A program made the translations under genes and the position numbers. Of a stretch of 64,000 nt of DNA, positions 12,105 through 38,043 are shown piece by piece; within the stretch, counting starts at the first letter, position 1; every line of letters starts with the position of its first letter. The notes under the pieces are model-generated. The model saw only the letters and a list, made by a program, of their open reading frames with translations, was not told the DNA's origin and did no database searches. The DNA comes from Xiphophorus maculatus (lineage: Eukaryota > Chordata > Actinopteri > Cyprinodontiformes > Poeciliidae): the NCBI RefSeq assembly GCF_002775205.1, contig NC_036458.1, positions 4,060,560 through 4,124,559 of the forward strand, in the 5' to 3' direction.

Positions 12105-14751
12105 TTTTTAGCATCGGAGTTTATTTCCAAAAGACATGAAGAGTTTACAAATGTATAATTCTCACATGACAAAGATAAAAGTACAAACATGTATATATAT
12201 AGAGAGAGGAGTAGCTAAGCAAGGCAAAGGAAGCTTTTAATGAAAGGCGTTTCCTTACTTTGGTAAAGATTGTTCCGTTTTACAGAAAGTCTGAAATGTT
12301 ATCTTAATCTTTAACACTGTAAAAAAAAAGAAAAAGAAAAAATCTTAAAGTATTTTACTAGTGCAAATCTCTTAAACGAGAAATACGAAACTCACAAGTA
12401 ACTTTTGAGCAATAAATGAGCTTGTTTTAATAAAATAAATTCCTCAGTATTGATTAAAAAGCACTAGTTCAATTGGCAGATTATTTCATTTATAACATGA
12501 GAGAAATGTCTTGTTATAAGTTAAATAATCTGCCAATTTAATGTATTTTCATTGATATTATGGAATTATTGATTTAAAACAATCTCTTATATCTTGCTGA
12601 AAAGTTACTTGTGAGTTTATTGTCTTCTTTCAAGCATACTAAGAGATTTGGATGAAAAGCTAGAACAAAAATACTTGGTAAGATTTTGTGTTTTTGCAGA
12701 GTACATGACCAAATCCACTCCTGATGAGAAATAATACAAAGTCCTGTCTCCAATTTTTGCCAATTAAAAAAATTAAATAAAATGAAATGCTTTCAACGTT
12801 TGGCCTCCACTTGATACCAAAATATCTAAAATACTTGGTAATATTTTGCGTTTTTGCAGTGAAGAAAAAGCCAGAAATATGGCCGTTAATCTGATGTCAT
12901 GGCGACAATTAACTGTTTGCAGACAGTAGGCGACACATTCAGCTTCTTTTCTACGAAGATAAGCGATGAAGGTTAAGCAGATCCTGCCGGGTTGTTGGAG
13001 CAAGTTGAAGACTGAACGTCAAACTTTACCGTTAATGGTTGAAAATAATCCAGAGAGCCTGAGCTTCAGGTTTCATCTACACTTTTAACATGGCAACAAA
13101 GATCAAAACGTTTAACTTACTGTTGGCTTTTCACTCGACTTGCATTACAGTCGAGGCGATGTAGAAATGTTGAGTTTCGCTAATTTAATTTGATTTAATT
13201 AAGGTCACCACAGGTCACTATTTGCACTTAGGCTGATTTGTTTGATTGCAAGTAGGCCTGTAACTAACGGCTATTTTAGTAATCGATTATTCTGATGATT
13301 CTTCTGGTTTTAAAAATGGAACAGTCTACAGATTTTTATTAAACAACTTAAATCTTTTTTATCCAATAGTAGAATTGAATAAACAATTCAACTCACTGAT
13401 TAAATAAAGAAAGAGATTTTATTGCCTAAAATGCAATAATACAACAATCTCTTGGTGAATTTGAACCGAGTGAAGCTAAAACTATGAGGAGTTTTGGGTA
13501 AAATGCATTTACAGACAAAGTTGTTTTTAATCTTATGTGCAAAATGTTTATATATTTTGTACAGTTTTGGGTTAATTACTGCTGTGAGTGTTTGTTTTTT
13601 CAGTAAATGACCTTTTTTGAATGTTGACGATTAATATGTAATTGATTAATCCCAATTAATCGGCATTAAAGACAAACATGAAGGAAGTTCCTTCTAGAAA
13701 AGATTCTCAGATCTTTAAAACTTTCATGCTGAAATGTTTAGCTGCACTGAAGGAGATTTTTTATCAGAACAGTGATGCTGTTCCTGCAGAAACCTAAGAA
13801 AATGTAATCCAAGAAAACCAACATATTCTGCTGGAAGTGCAAGGACAAAATGCACAATAAAGCTTCTAAAAGATTCAGATGTTTAAATTTCTGATTTATG
13901 TCAAGAAAGATCTAAACTCCCTTTGGAACATGTGATTAACTCCAAGTGCAGAAAACCACAATGTGTCGCCATTAATTAGAATTTAGTCCAAAAGTTTAAT
14001 TTACTACAGCAGACAGAATAACACCATGTATGAAGAAGAAGGCTGAACAGCATCTTTGCATAAATTTTGTTTATTTTCTCCTAAAAGTCTTTGGAAACAT
14101 GAAAATGTTTGTAATTATTCCTCAGATTACTGTAGAAATCTGCCGTGGCTGCTGATCTGGAGACGTTATGGAGAAATAAAGCGATCAGAATTCATATAAA
14201 GCTCCGTAAAGTAGAGAGAAGCTGCAATAATTGACTCTGGTTTATGTGATTGTTCCCTTTCAAGCAGCGAAGTGGAAAAGTGGAGGTGAAACTCACTGTA
14301 AGTATTAAAACAGGCAAATTAAGACATTTTTAGTGTCACTTCATTGAAGAGCTTTGTGTTTATTTTACCTGCAGGCTGCAAACATTTGTAAAGATTCTCA
14401 CCTTCACTTCTGCAGCTGCTTGAGTTTTAAAAGCAACATGAAAAAAATAAAATAAAATCTCAGTCTTGTATTGTAGCTTCAATGCCAAACATTAGCGTGA
14501 CTTTATACTCCAGCATATAGTTGTCATGGTTACATAAAGGGATCGCTTGCTTGTATTTTTGTCTTAAAACATTCATTAAAATCCTTCAGGAGGTTAAAAA
14601 AAACGTAAAATCTGTTTGTCAAAATAGGAAAAAAGGTTTTCGTGTTTGGAAAACATCTCGGTTTTAATCTTTAATGGATTTTTTAAATGTTTCTGATCAG
14701 AACCAGACGCAGCACCGGGTTTTTTACCCATATCCATCCTGTTTGTGGAAA
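12105..14751 (-). other. pacsin3: pacsin3 probable 3' UTR
   Basis: No other exon follows the TAG on the minus strand. An AATAAA (plus-strand tttatt at 12120-12125) is followed within about 40 nt by GT-rich sequence (GTGTGTTC, then a TG run), a good cleavage context. Other AATAAA copies occur near 14,350 and 14,070, so shorter forms are possible. The stretch contains dispersed MITE-like sequence at 12,310-12,705 and an AATCGATTA-type repeat at 13,255-13,660. The extent is inferred. Confidence 0.45.
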
Positions 14752-29374
<14,623 letters not shown>

Positions 29375-29382
29375 CGTGTTCT

Positions 29383-32300
29383 CTGGGAAAGTAAAAAGGC
29401 ATCTCGATTAGTTCTGACTGTGTTGTCATTCTGCATGTTTATCTGCAAGCTGATTCTGGAAAAAAAAAAAAAAAAAAGGAAACAGCTTAACTTCCCACAG
29501 AGGAACATTTTATATAAAACTGCTTCATATACGACAAAATAAAACAGGGAGTACTTTTAAATAATTTTAATTGTCTTTATTTTGATATTTTTAACATTTA
29601 ATATGTAGCTTTATAACCGTATTTATTTAATGTCCTTGACACCAACCATAATTTCTGCCTGTTAGATCAGTACGTGGCATCATAAATTGGTAAATTACAC
29701 AACTAGTTCAATATTTTGCTAGTTTAAAAAAGACAAATGAGTAACACATTGTCCAACTTGTAAGAAAAATGCCATTATTCTCCAATTTGCAAAGTTAAGA
29801 CAAAAAATAGCTTTGAGATACTTAGCTTATCATAACAGAACATTTTTATTTTTCAGTCACCATGTTAATCATTCATTTATAAACGTCACATTTTCAAACT
29901 TAGTACTTAACGTGTAAGCTAAATATTTAATTTACAAACTACATGTTTAACTCAGATACGTATTCAGCGCAGAGCTAAATATTTAGCTAATGCTAAATTC
30001 AGCTACCGATAACCGAAGTGAACTACAACTTTCAAAATAAAAGCGGGGTAACTTCTGTTGGCGTGGCTGATTCACTTCTATTGTTGCTCATGTAATCGTT
30101 TCTTTTCCTCTCGTCATATATAATATTTCAGCTTAAAACACAACATGACCCGTTTTAACGGCATTACTGACGTCAACAGCAACACTTACATGCGGCCGCT
30201 CAGCAGCAGGAAGTTCGAAAGACACCCCTCTTATTTTGATAGTCCACTTCCAGGTTATCGGCAAGTGAGTTGTCCTATTAGCTAAATATTTGGCTAGCGA
30301 GCTAATTGTTTAGCTGTTTGTTTATAATTAAACATTTAGTTTGAAACTATGACATTTATAAATGAATAAATAACATGGTGAAAATAAGTCTTTAAAAAAT
30401 ATTAACCACTTTCCTCTCTTATGACTAAATAACCCAAATTATTGCTGTTAATTTTTTGAATGTGTAGATTTGCAAACCCTCACCCTAGTAGACATGTGTC
30501 AGACTGACATACTGTGTTAAGTCATTGACTAATGAGTCATGGAACCTATTGGTTTCCCTACCAGTAAAACTTTATTGGCCACTGTTCGTTTTTCTACCGC
30601 CACAGCAGAAATACTGCAGTTTAACTCCTGCGAAATTAGAAGACAAAAGCCACTGCCAGTATAGCGTATATTTGTCATACAGCTGTGTTTCTCCAACATT
30701 TTCTAAATGCAACTCTAAAACTTGAAGCAATTATTCAAAGCAAAGGCCGTCAGCTGGTAGAACTCCATTTCTTACTTCACCAGGAAATCAGAAATCCAGC
30801 TTTCAGACCATTGCTCTCCGTCGGGGCCGATATGAGGAAATGCAGCTGCTGCAACACGTCAGTTCCCGAGTTGTATAGTGGAGGTTCTGTGTGCAAGATA
30901 AAGAGCTGGAGCCGCTGCTGGAAGATGATTTGCGTTGTAAATTTGAACCTCGGGGCGAGTTTTACAGTAAACGGGAGGCTGCTAATAATGAGCTCTGACG
31001 ACTACACTGAGACGGAGCCTCCCAGCATTCCCAGCTTTGCAACATGAGCCATCCGAAAATAAATTGGGGCTATGACTGAACTCATCCCATCTTTCAAAGC
31101 CGCTTATTTACAGTTGTGCACATGCATCTTCTACAAACACAAATAAACAGTTTTTGCTCCTATATTGTGTATTTGCAGCCTGAAGATAGAGAAATTAGGT
31201 TAAACATTTAAAAATGTAGCTTAGTGGTAGGACAAGTTAGGGAACTACTTGGAATAGAGACATGCAACAAGTGGCAACAACAGAGGTGTTGCACTGTAAA
31301 GTGGAAGTAATTCACACTCACTAAACACATTTTCCGTCAAAGTTCTCTAAGATTCTTGTAGATTACATTTAAAAAGCAGTTTCATTTTCTTTCTTGCAGT
31401 TATTGCACAACAACAACTTTGGCAAACAACAAGAGAATCTTGATTTCTCCAATGCAGACATATTCTCAGATGGTAAAAGGTTTTAGAACGCAACTCCAAC
31501 CTTTGTGAATCTGGTTTAAACATCCTTCATCTTCATAAAGGTGTTTTCATAGAAAGACCTGCATTGGTGCTTTTGCGATATTTTCTCCGATATCAAAGGT
31601 TGCCCCTTAGCTTTTGTTGTTCTTTAGTGGGTAAAAAAGTAAGATATAGTATCTTTCAGTATGATGTACCTCAATAAGTGATGGATCGGTATTCGATTCT
31701 CATGGTTTGATAGCCAAGTTCTTACATTGTTTTTGTATTGACACAAAGATCTGAAGCAAAAATGTCAAACATGATCGTATTATTACAAAGGCAAATTGTT
31801 ATTTTTTCTTTGAATCTGAGCTGCATGGTGGCACCATGGGATCTTTCTGCTTGGAGTTTGTATGCGGTCTCCGTGGTTGTGTGGATTCTCTCCAGGTACT
31901 CCTCTCACAATCCAAAACCATGACACTAAATGTGTTTTCACACCTGACAGTCCGGTAGACTTGGTTCCATTGGGTCCCAAATTTCCAACATGTTACATTT
32001 TCAGCTGCTTTGGTTCTCTTTCACACCGAGTCAAACGAATCAAAGCCTTTGAAAAACCTCACCAAGAACTGCAGAAGGAAATGAAGACGACACCAAGTTC
32101 AATTTCCTTCTTCAGGAAATGTAAACTAAAAAGGAGAAGCGTCAGATTTTAGAGGTTGTAGAATTTCTCTTTTGTCTTTTGTTAAAGTCTACTAGCCATT
32201 TATCCCGCTAGCGATAGACTCTCATGTTTGTTTAGTTGTATTTACCCAGAACGCCCTGCACTGTGATCCACTTCCTGCTTTTGGAGTCCAGTTGATGTAT

Positions 32301-35191
32301 ACATTTGCACTAGAGTTCACTTTTTTGTCTGCATCAGAGTTTGATTGCTCTTTCACATCTCCCCATGTGTATGCTGGATTTTTTCGGCAAACAAAGGAGA
32401 GTTTGATTAAAGCGGACTTAATTTTTGATTTTCAGCCAACATTTACGTCTGGACTTACTGCATCTTGCTTCTTCCAGTGCAGAATTATGACGAATGTCTC
32501 ACATCAATAATGTAAAAGTCAGATAAAATGCCACAATTGTTCAGGATGCTAACATTTTGAAAACAATCGGACACGTATCCAATTTAGTTCCACATATGGA
32601 AGTGGGACGGATCGGATTTGTGCCGTTCAGACTCCGATAAAAAAGTTGGATTTGGGTCGCATTTGCCTGCTGTGTGAACGTAACCTAAGTTCCATCAACT
32701 GAGATCGTGTCCACTGTCCTATGACCTTAGTGACAGCAAGTCACCGTGGTAGTTGAGGTTTTTACCAACATTATTGCATAAATATTAAAGTAAGTTCATA
32801 TTATGCATGTTATAGTTCATGTTTGGTCACATATTTTTGATACAGAAGGTTGTTTTGAAGAACAGGGCCGTCTTGTGTTGTGGTCTGCAGGGTGTGACTT
32901 TGTCCTCATATGAAAACAGAAACTTTTCTCAGTTTAATATTAGAGCAAGCAGTCGTTATGCCTTCTGGTGTTTCTAACCCACAGCTGCTGGTGAAGCTGA
33001 ACTCCACCCAGACAGAGACGTCAGTTTTTTCCTCCCTGCAACCATCTCTCCTCTTCAGGCGCACAATTAGATCCAATGATTTCCCTCCACGTCTTGCTTG
33101 TTCACGGGACATCACATGCTCCTCCGTTGAGGCTCAATCTTCTCCGCCGCCGGGGTGGGGGGTTACACAACACAGAAAGCTGCAGGAGATCACAGAAATA
33201 ACGAGCAGGCTGCCTTTTAACCCCTGACCTTCACTTCCTGAATGCTTTCCCAACGTTGGCCGCCTCTCATCGGGGTATAGCGCGGTTCCCAGGAGAACCC
33301 AAAGGTCGTGGAGTTCTGCCCCTTTGTCTTCCTCTACCAATTACGTCCAACTATTCTGCAAAGTTTGACGCAGCTTTTCAGAAGCATTAAAGAAGAACTT
33401 TCTCCTTAAATTGGTGTCAAACTCCTACTATAAACAGAACTTCATCGCTTCTTTTGGGAGATTAAAGATCCTGCAGGAGGAGGGAACTGACCCAGATTCC
33501 ATGATCCTGGTAACTTTTGAGCATAAACATAACCATGTTTGGAGTTTTCATTCTTTCACTGCAGAAACCTCAATAAATCTTCATGCTGTTTCAGTACAAT
33601 GAAGGTTTATGACTTACCCCTGACTTTTTAATCCTCACTTTTTGCATTCCCAGAAAAGGAATTCGATTCCCTACTATTTCGTTTCTTCAAATGTCCATTA
33701 TGGATCCAGACATTTGAGTTTCTTGAGATCTTTGGAGTTGTCAAAGTCCATATGAAGCTCCAAGTAGAGCAAAGTCTTCCCCCCTTTTTGAATCCTGGCT
33801 CACACTTTCGTTCCCTCCCTCTGTCCTCGTTTCATCTGTCACGCATAACTCAAGACAGAAACACACACACACACACACGTTGCATGCAGGAAATATAAAG
33901 CAACAAATGGACAAGGAGCAGAAACAGGAGCCTCGTCATTCCAGGAGATCCCTTCTAAATGAAAATCATCAGAGCTCTTTACCTCTTTCAGCAAAGCAGA
34001 CGTTCCTGATTCGCTTTTTTTCCTTCTTCTTCTCCAGTTAGTCTCTGAAAGCTTCTCCACGCTGTCTTGTCTTTGTCCAACTCCTCCTCTTAACCCTCTC
34101 CAGCGCTGATTTTCCACCCGTCCAGAACGCTGCTGCTGCTCTTCCCCTTTCTTTGCCCCACTGTTAATGTCAATGTTCTTTCCCTCCTCCTCTCTTCTTC
34201 TCTTCCCTCCCCCATTTTACTAAACCTATCTCCTCCTTTTCTCACCAACACAGCTGTAGAAAGGTTTTTCTCCTGTTCTTTGGACGTCACCACTTGTTGG
34301 AGGTTGTCTCTATGATTTAGCGAACTTTGGGTGTCTGAAATAAGCTGATTCACCAAACTAGATTTAGTTTTTGAATGTGCACCAGCAAAAATACACATCT
34401 GTGCTTTAGTTTATCCCCTTACTCCCTCTCTCATCCACATTCCTCTGGGATTTTTAGGAAGGCCAGCCTTCACAGCTGGATGTTACGTCTGCTTTTCGTA
34501 TATAAATATATACTTATGAGAAGCTTTAAAGTGAAACAACTGCACACACTCACATATTTCTGACTTTGTGGCAATTAGTCATGACATTTCCACCTGCCAG
34601 GGCATGCCAGGTAAATAACGAGATAGGTGTGTGTTGCAGAGCTCGCACGCAGCTGCTCAACCTGCTCTCAGGAAACCTATAATCAACTCTGGAAGGACAG
34701 TAGAAGGAAATGACAACATGAGGCTGGAGAAAAAATGTCAAAATGTGAAATTTACTCTGTCCTCCACACTTACTGGCACCCATGTGCTTCTTTTCCGTCA
34801 TTTCAGTTCACTAAATATTGTTTAAAAATGGAAAGTTATTGATTAACGAGTTAATATAGTGCTCTTACCAACGAAGAAGATAAAGAATTTTAAAATAGTA
34901 CATTATATTTCAACATTTTGTGTCAGCTAGTTAAATACTGACGAAATAAACAGAAAAATGTGTATATTTCAGCTGATTAAAGTTAAACAGCCCTTAAAAT
35001 CAACCCTTCTTATTGACGTCATGTCTTTGTCTATCACGTTATAGTTTTTCTGCTTTATATCCTCCGTTTTTTGTTTAAAAGTCCACACCTTCGTGGCAAA
35101 TCTGTAAGTTATGGTTGAGAAGTTGACGGCAACTCCGCAGTTTGTCGAGTGTTTAATATTTCGTAACATTAACGGATAAAGTGAATCTTAC
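29383..35191 (-). other. Probable pacsin3 first intron or upstream region
   Basis: No coding exon is supported. It contains a dispersed repeat at 29,860-30,500 (TAAATATTTAGCTAA motifs, also at 15,240-15,610), element-like sequence at 31,925-32,700 (ACACCTGACAGTCCGGTAGA) and a pyrimidine-rich stretch on the plus strand at 33,780-34,460. The open frames there lack splice or family support. Confidence 0.4.
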
Positions 35192-35290
35192 ATCCCACAT
35201 CGGACTCCGTTCGGACCGTTTCTCTTTGCGCGCTTGGAGATCGCCGCCATCTTCGTTTCTGAATCCAACGGCACCGCTCTAAGGATGACC
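35192..35290 (-). promoter_or_regulatory. Candidate promoter and first exon, minus strand
   Basis: A short GC-rich patch contains AAGATGGCGGC (plus-strand 35243-35253), the YY1-type motif found at many housekeeping start sites, and is followed by a plausible donor (GGGAT, GTAAGA) at 35191. It is the only such signal upstream of the pacsin3 coding exons on that strand, so it may be the non-coding first exon. The ATG inside the motif would give MAAISKRAKRNGPNGVRCG, but spliced to the exon at 29382 it is out of frame with pacsin3. It could instead start a separate, unrecognised gene. Confidence 0.4.
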
Positions 35291-36303
35291 AGCGGCGCCC
35301 TCTGCTGGATGGAGGCCAAACTACAACGCTGGAAAAAAAATCTTAGTGGACTTTATTAATTAATCGATTGGGGTTTACATGCCGAATCCCGAGTCATGCA
35401 AAAACGTTGAAATATTATTATTACTACTTTTTGGCCATTTCTGTGTTTATTTGGATCATCATCTCCTTAAAGGAAGGCACAAATTACTTTCAAACTCCAG
35501 GACTAACCTGCAAAAACTTTTTTCTTCATCTTATTAAAATTACAATTAATGATAATCCATATTTCAATGAGGAATTTGAGGGGATATTATTCTTAAAACT
35601 TGGATGAAGGCCACAGTAAACTGAAAGTACGTAATCCTGATTAAATATGTGATTTCACAAGAACAGATAACTGCCTGTGTTTTTCTAAGAATACAGATAT
35701 GTTTTGGGGAAAGGAGCAGTGCAGAGCAAGCCAGTTTCTGCTGAAAGGATTGTTAAGACGCCAGGTGGTTTTAGCTGCAGCAGCCCGGCATGTTGGTCGT
35801 ACAGATGTCACATTGTCCTGATGTTGGAGTCACTCTGACAAGTAGATTTAATTCATCCTGAAGAGGACAGCAGTCCATCACAGGAGATAAGCAACCACTG
35901 ACACATACCAGCGTGATTCAGAGCCTTCACTTAAACCAACATGGTTTTGGCTTGAGGGACCCAGAAATCAGACATGTTCACTAACTTTTTATTACAACAT
36001 CATAATATAGAACATTCAATTCTCTACACAAAGAGTTTAATGTTAATTATTCTAATATACGCTCATAATCAATAAATTTGAACTTATTTCATTAAGTTTA
36101 TACCACACAAACGGATGTTTCAAGCCTTTATTCCTGGAAATAACATTGATTTTACGATGTAAAAACATGACATTATAATTAGTATATTACAGCAGACTAA
36201 TTAAAAAAACATTTCAATACTGAAATGTGGGTTTAATGAAAAGTAGTTTTAATACCTTATTAAATGTAATTTTCCAAAGGTACTTTTAATCAAGCTAACG
36301 AGC

Positions 36304-36317
36304 GCGCCCTCTGGTGA
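36304..36317 (-). promoter_or_regulatory. CTCF-like motif
   Basis: Reads TCACCAGAGGGCGC on the minus strand, one base from the usual core. Companion motifs are at 35295-35308 (minus, CCAGCAGAGGGCGC, full match) and 37022-37034 (plus, CCACCAGGGGGAA). All lie between the pacsin3 promoter candidate and the snoRNA host promoter. Confidence 0.4.
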
Positions 36318-37524
36318 TCAGAGAAAGTAACTTCACATATAAACACGTACAGTGTTTAGACGCAGGGCATTGTGTTATAAATGTATAAATTATGCATAAA
36401 TGTTCTATTTTCTAAAAGAAAATAAAAATTCAACCGTTTAGATAGTTGTTGTTTTTTTTGTTTTTTTATTTTGTTTTTTTACATTTGTTTCTTTTTATTT
36501 GCTGTAAAATTAGATATCTGTCACTGCTACCTGCAGCTCCTTGGTTCTAATAGCTTTGGCTAAAAATGAAAAACGACCAGACTTGTGATGTAGCATAACA
36601 TCCTATGACAATAGTTATTTAAATTCCCCTGGTTCCAAAAAAAAATGCACAAATAAAATAGATAACATACAAAGTAAAAATGTTAATTAGTAGCAGTAAT
36701 TTAGTAATTTGGTTTTGTTTGTTTATAATCAAAATAGTTAAACAATATCCACAAGATGTGATTCGATTTTTTTGTATATTTGTTGCAATTTTATTTAAAA
36801 TTTTCTAAATATATATACTATAAATTCACATAAATAAATGTATAATAAATATAAATAGCAAAACGTTTTATTTATATAGACTCCTCTGTTTTTATTTAAT
36901 TAGTTACAGGAGGGTGGAGCTGTATGTTTTTATTGATTTCAAATTAATAGAACTAAGTGGAAATTCACAAATAGTATTTCTGTTTAATTTTTAACGGTAA
37001 CTCTCTTATTCCTCCTCCCGTCCACCAGGGGGAAGTAAAGCGGAAGTTACGTTGCTGCCAGTAGTCAAACTGCGCAGCCTCCGTTAGGACCGGTCAGTAA
37101 CTGTTGGTGAAGCGTAGGGGAACGGTCCACTTTTCGATGAGGAGGTGAGTTAACGGTACTTCTATCAGAAATATTATACAATATTCACTGTAAGATTACA
37201 AATTTTAGCGAATCTCCAGTTGTTACTCATCATTCGTAAATTGGCATATTTTGTAATGTATTTCCCGAAATCTAAATGCTTCAATTGTGAGCCGAATTTA
37301 ACTTGTTTAAGTCTTTATGTGAATTTACCAATCTCTACCTCACAGAGTTTATACTACGCGCTATGAAGGTGGTTAAATATAAAATTGAACTGTTTTTCTA
37401 TGGGGACTGGTTTTCAACCACGTGGAGCTCATGCCACGTGTTTAGCATAAGCTGCTAGGATGCTATGCTCAAAGTGCCAGTTAAACGCGAGCGATTTTTA
37501 GTGTGTGTTAGCTTTAAATTACCC

Positions 37525-37609
37525 TCCTGTGATGACTTGCACTGGGCTCTGAGTCTGTATGGAGATAGAAGTGCATCTTTGGCCTTGACAAGCCAGAGTT
37601 TCTGAGGAA
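37525..37609 (+). ncRNA. SNORD88: Box C/D snoRNA, SNORD88-like, copy A (host intron 1)
   Basis: Box C GTGATGA at 37529-37535, D' CTGA at 37549-37552, D CTGA at 37602-37605 and a short terminal pairing TCC/GGA. The element before D' (TTGCACTGGGCT) can pair GCACTGGGC with GCCCAGTGC in 28S rRNA. By the D-plus-five rule the target is the last C of GCCC. From memory, SNORD88 (HBII-180) is assigned to 28S C3680, which fits. Confidence 0.78.
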
Positions 37610-37762
37610 AATAAAAGCTAAACCTGGTTGAGCTTAAGTGATCATGCATCATAGAGTTAACTCTATCCTTCTTTTCATTTGTAGGTGATGCAGAAATGAC
37701 TTAAATGAAGATGGACTCTTCTAGGTGGGTCAAACATTCAAGTCCAATGAGAATCTAAAAGC

Positions 37763-37852
37763 TTCTCCCCTGATGACTTGCACTGGGCTCTGAGTCTGTA
37801 TGGAGACAGAAGTGCATCTTTGGCCTTGACAAGCCAGAGTTTCTGAGGAGAA
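37763..37852 (+). ncRNA. SNORD88: Box C/D snoRNA, SNORD88-like, copy B (host intron 2)
   Basis: Box C CTGATGA at 37770-37776, D' CTGA, D CTGA at 37843-37846, and a six-base terminal stem TTCTCC/GGAGAA, the best stem of the three. Between the boxes it differs from copy A by a single base (GGAGAT versus GGAGAC). It has the same 28S antisense element. Confidence 0.8.
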
Positions 37853-37992
37853 AATGACTTCATGACGTCATCCTAATGATTACAATCTCAAACTTACATT
37901 TTTCTTTTTATTTTTAGGGTGTGGATCACTTGGAAACAGACAGACGAGTAATTGAAGAGGTTTGTGTTAAAATCCATGTTTAATTTCTGTGA

Positions 37993-38043
37993 TTTCTTGT
38001 GATGTTTGCACTGGGCTCTGTAACAAGACAGAGTCTGAAGAAA
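37993..38043 (+). ncRNA. SNORD88: Box C/D snoRNA, SNORD88-like, short diverged copy C (host intron 3)
   Basis: Box C is imperfect (GTGATGT at 37999-38005) and the final CTGA is at 38035-38038, with outer bases TTTCTT and AGAAA able to pair. It keeps TTGCACTGGGCTCTG intact but lacks the whole second half of copies A and B, so it is only about 50 nt. Its place in intron 3 with normal spacing to the acceptor argues that it is still recognised. It may be a minimal guide or a decaying copy. Confidence 0.5.

Noticed and set aside
30525..31047. Overlapping plus-strand frames of 66 and 120 residues
   Set aside because: No recognisable domain, no splice context and no codon signal; probably chance frames in the pacsin3 upstream region.
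33839..34398. Two purine-rich minus-strand frames (92 and 102 residues)
   Set aside because: Overlap each other in different frames within a pyrimidine/purine-biased stretch; no domain recognised.
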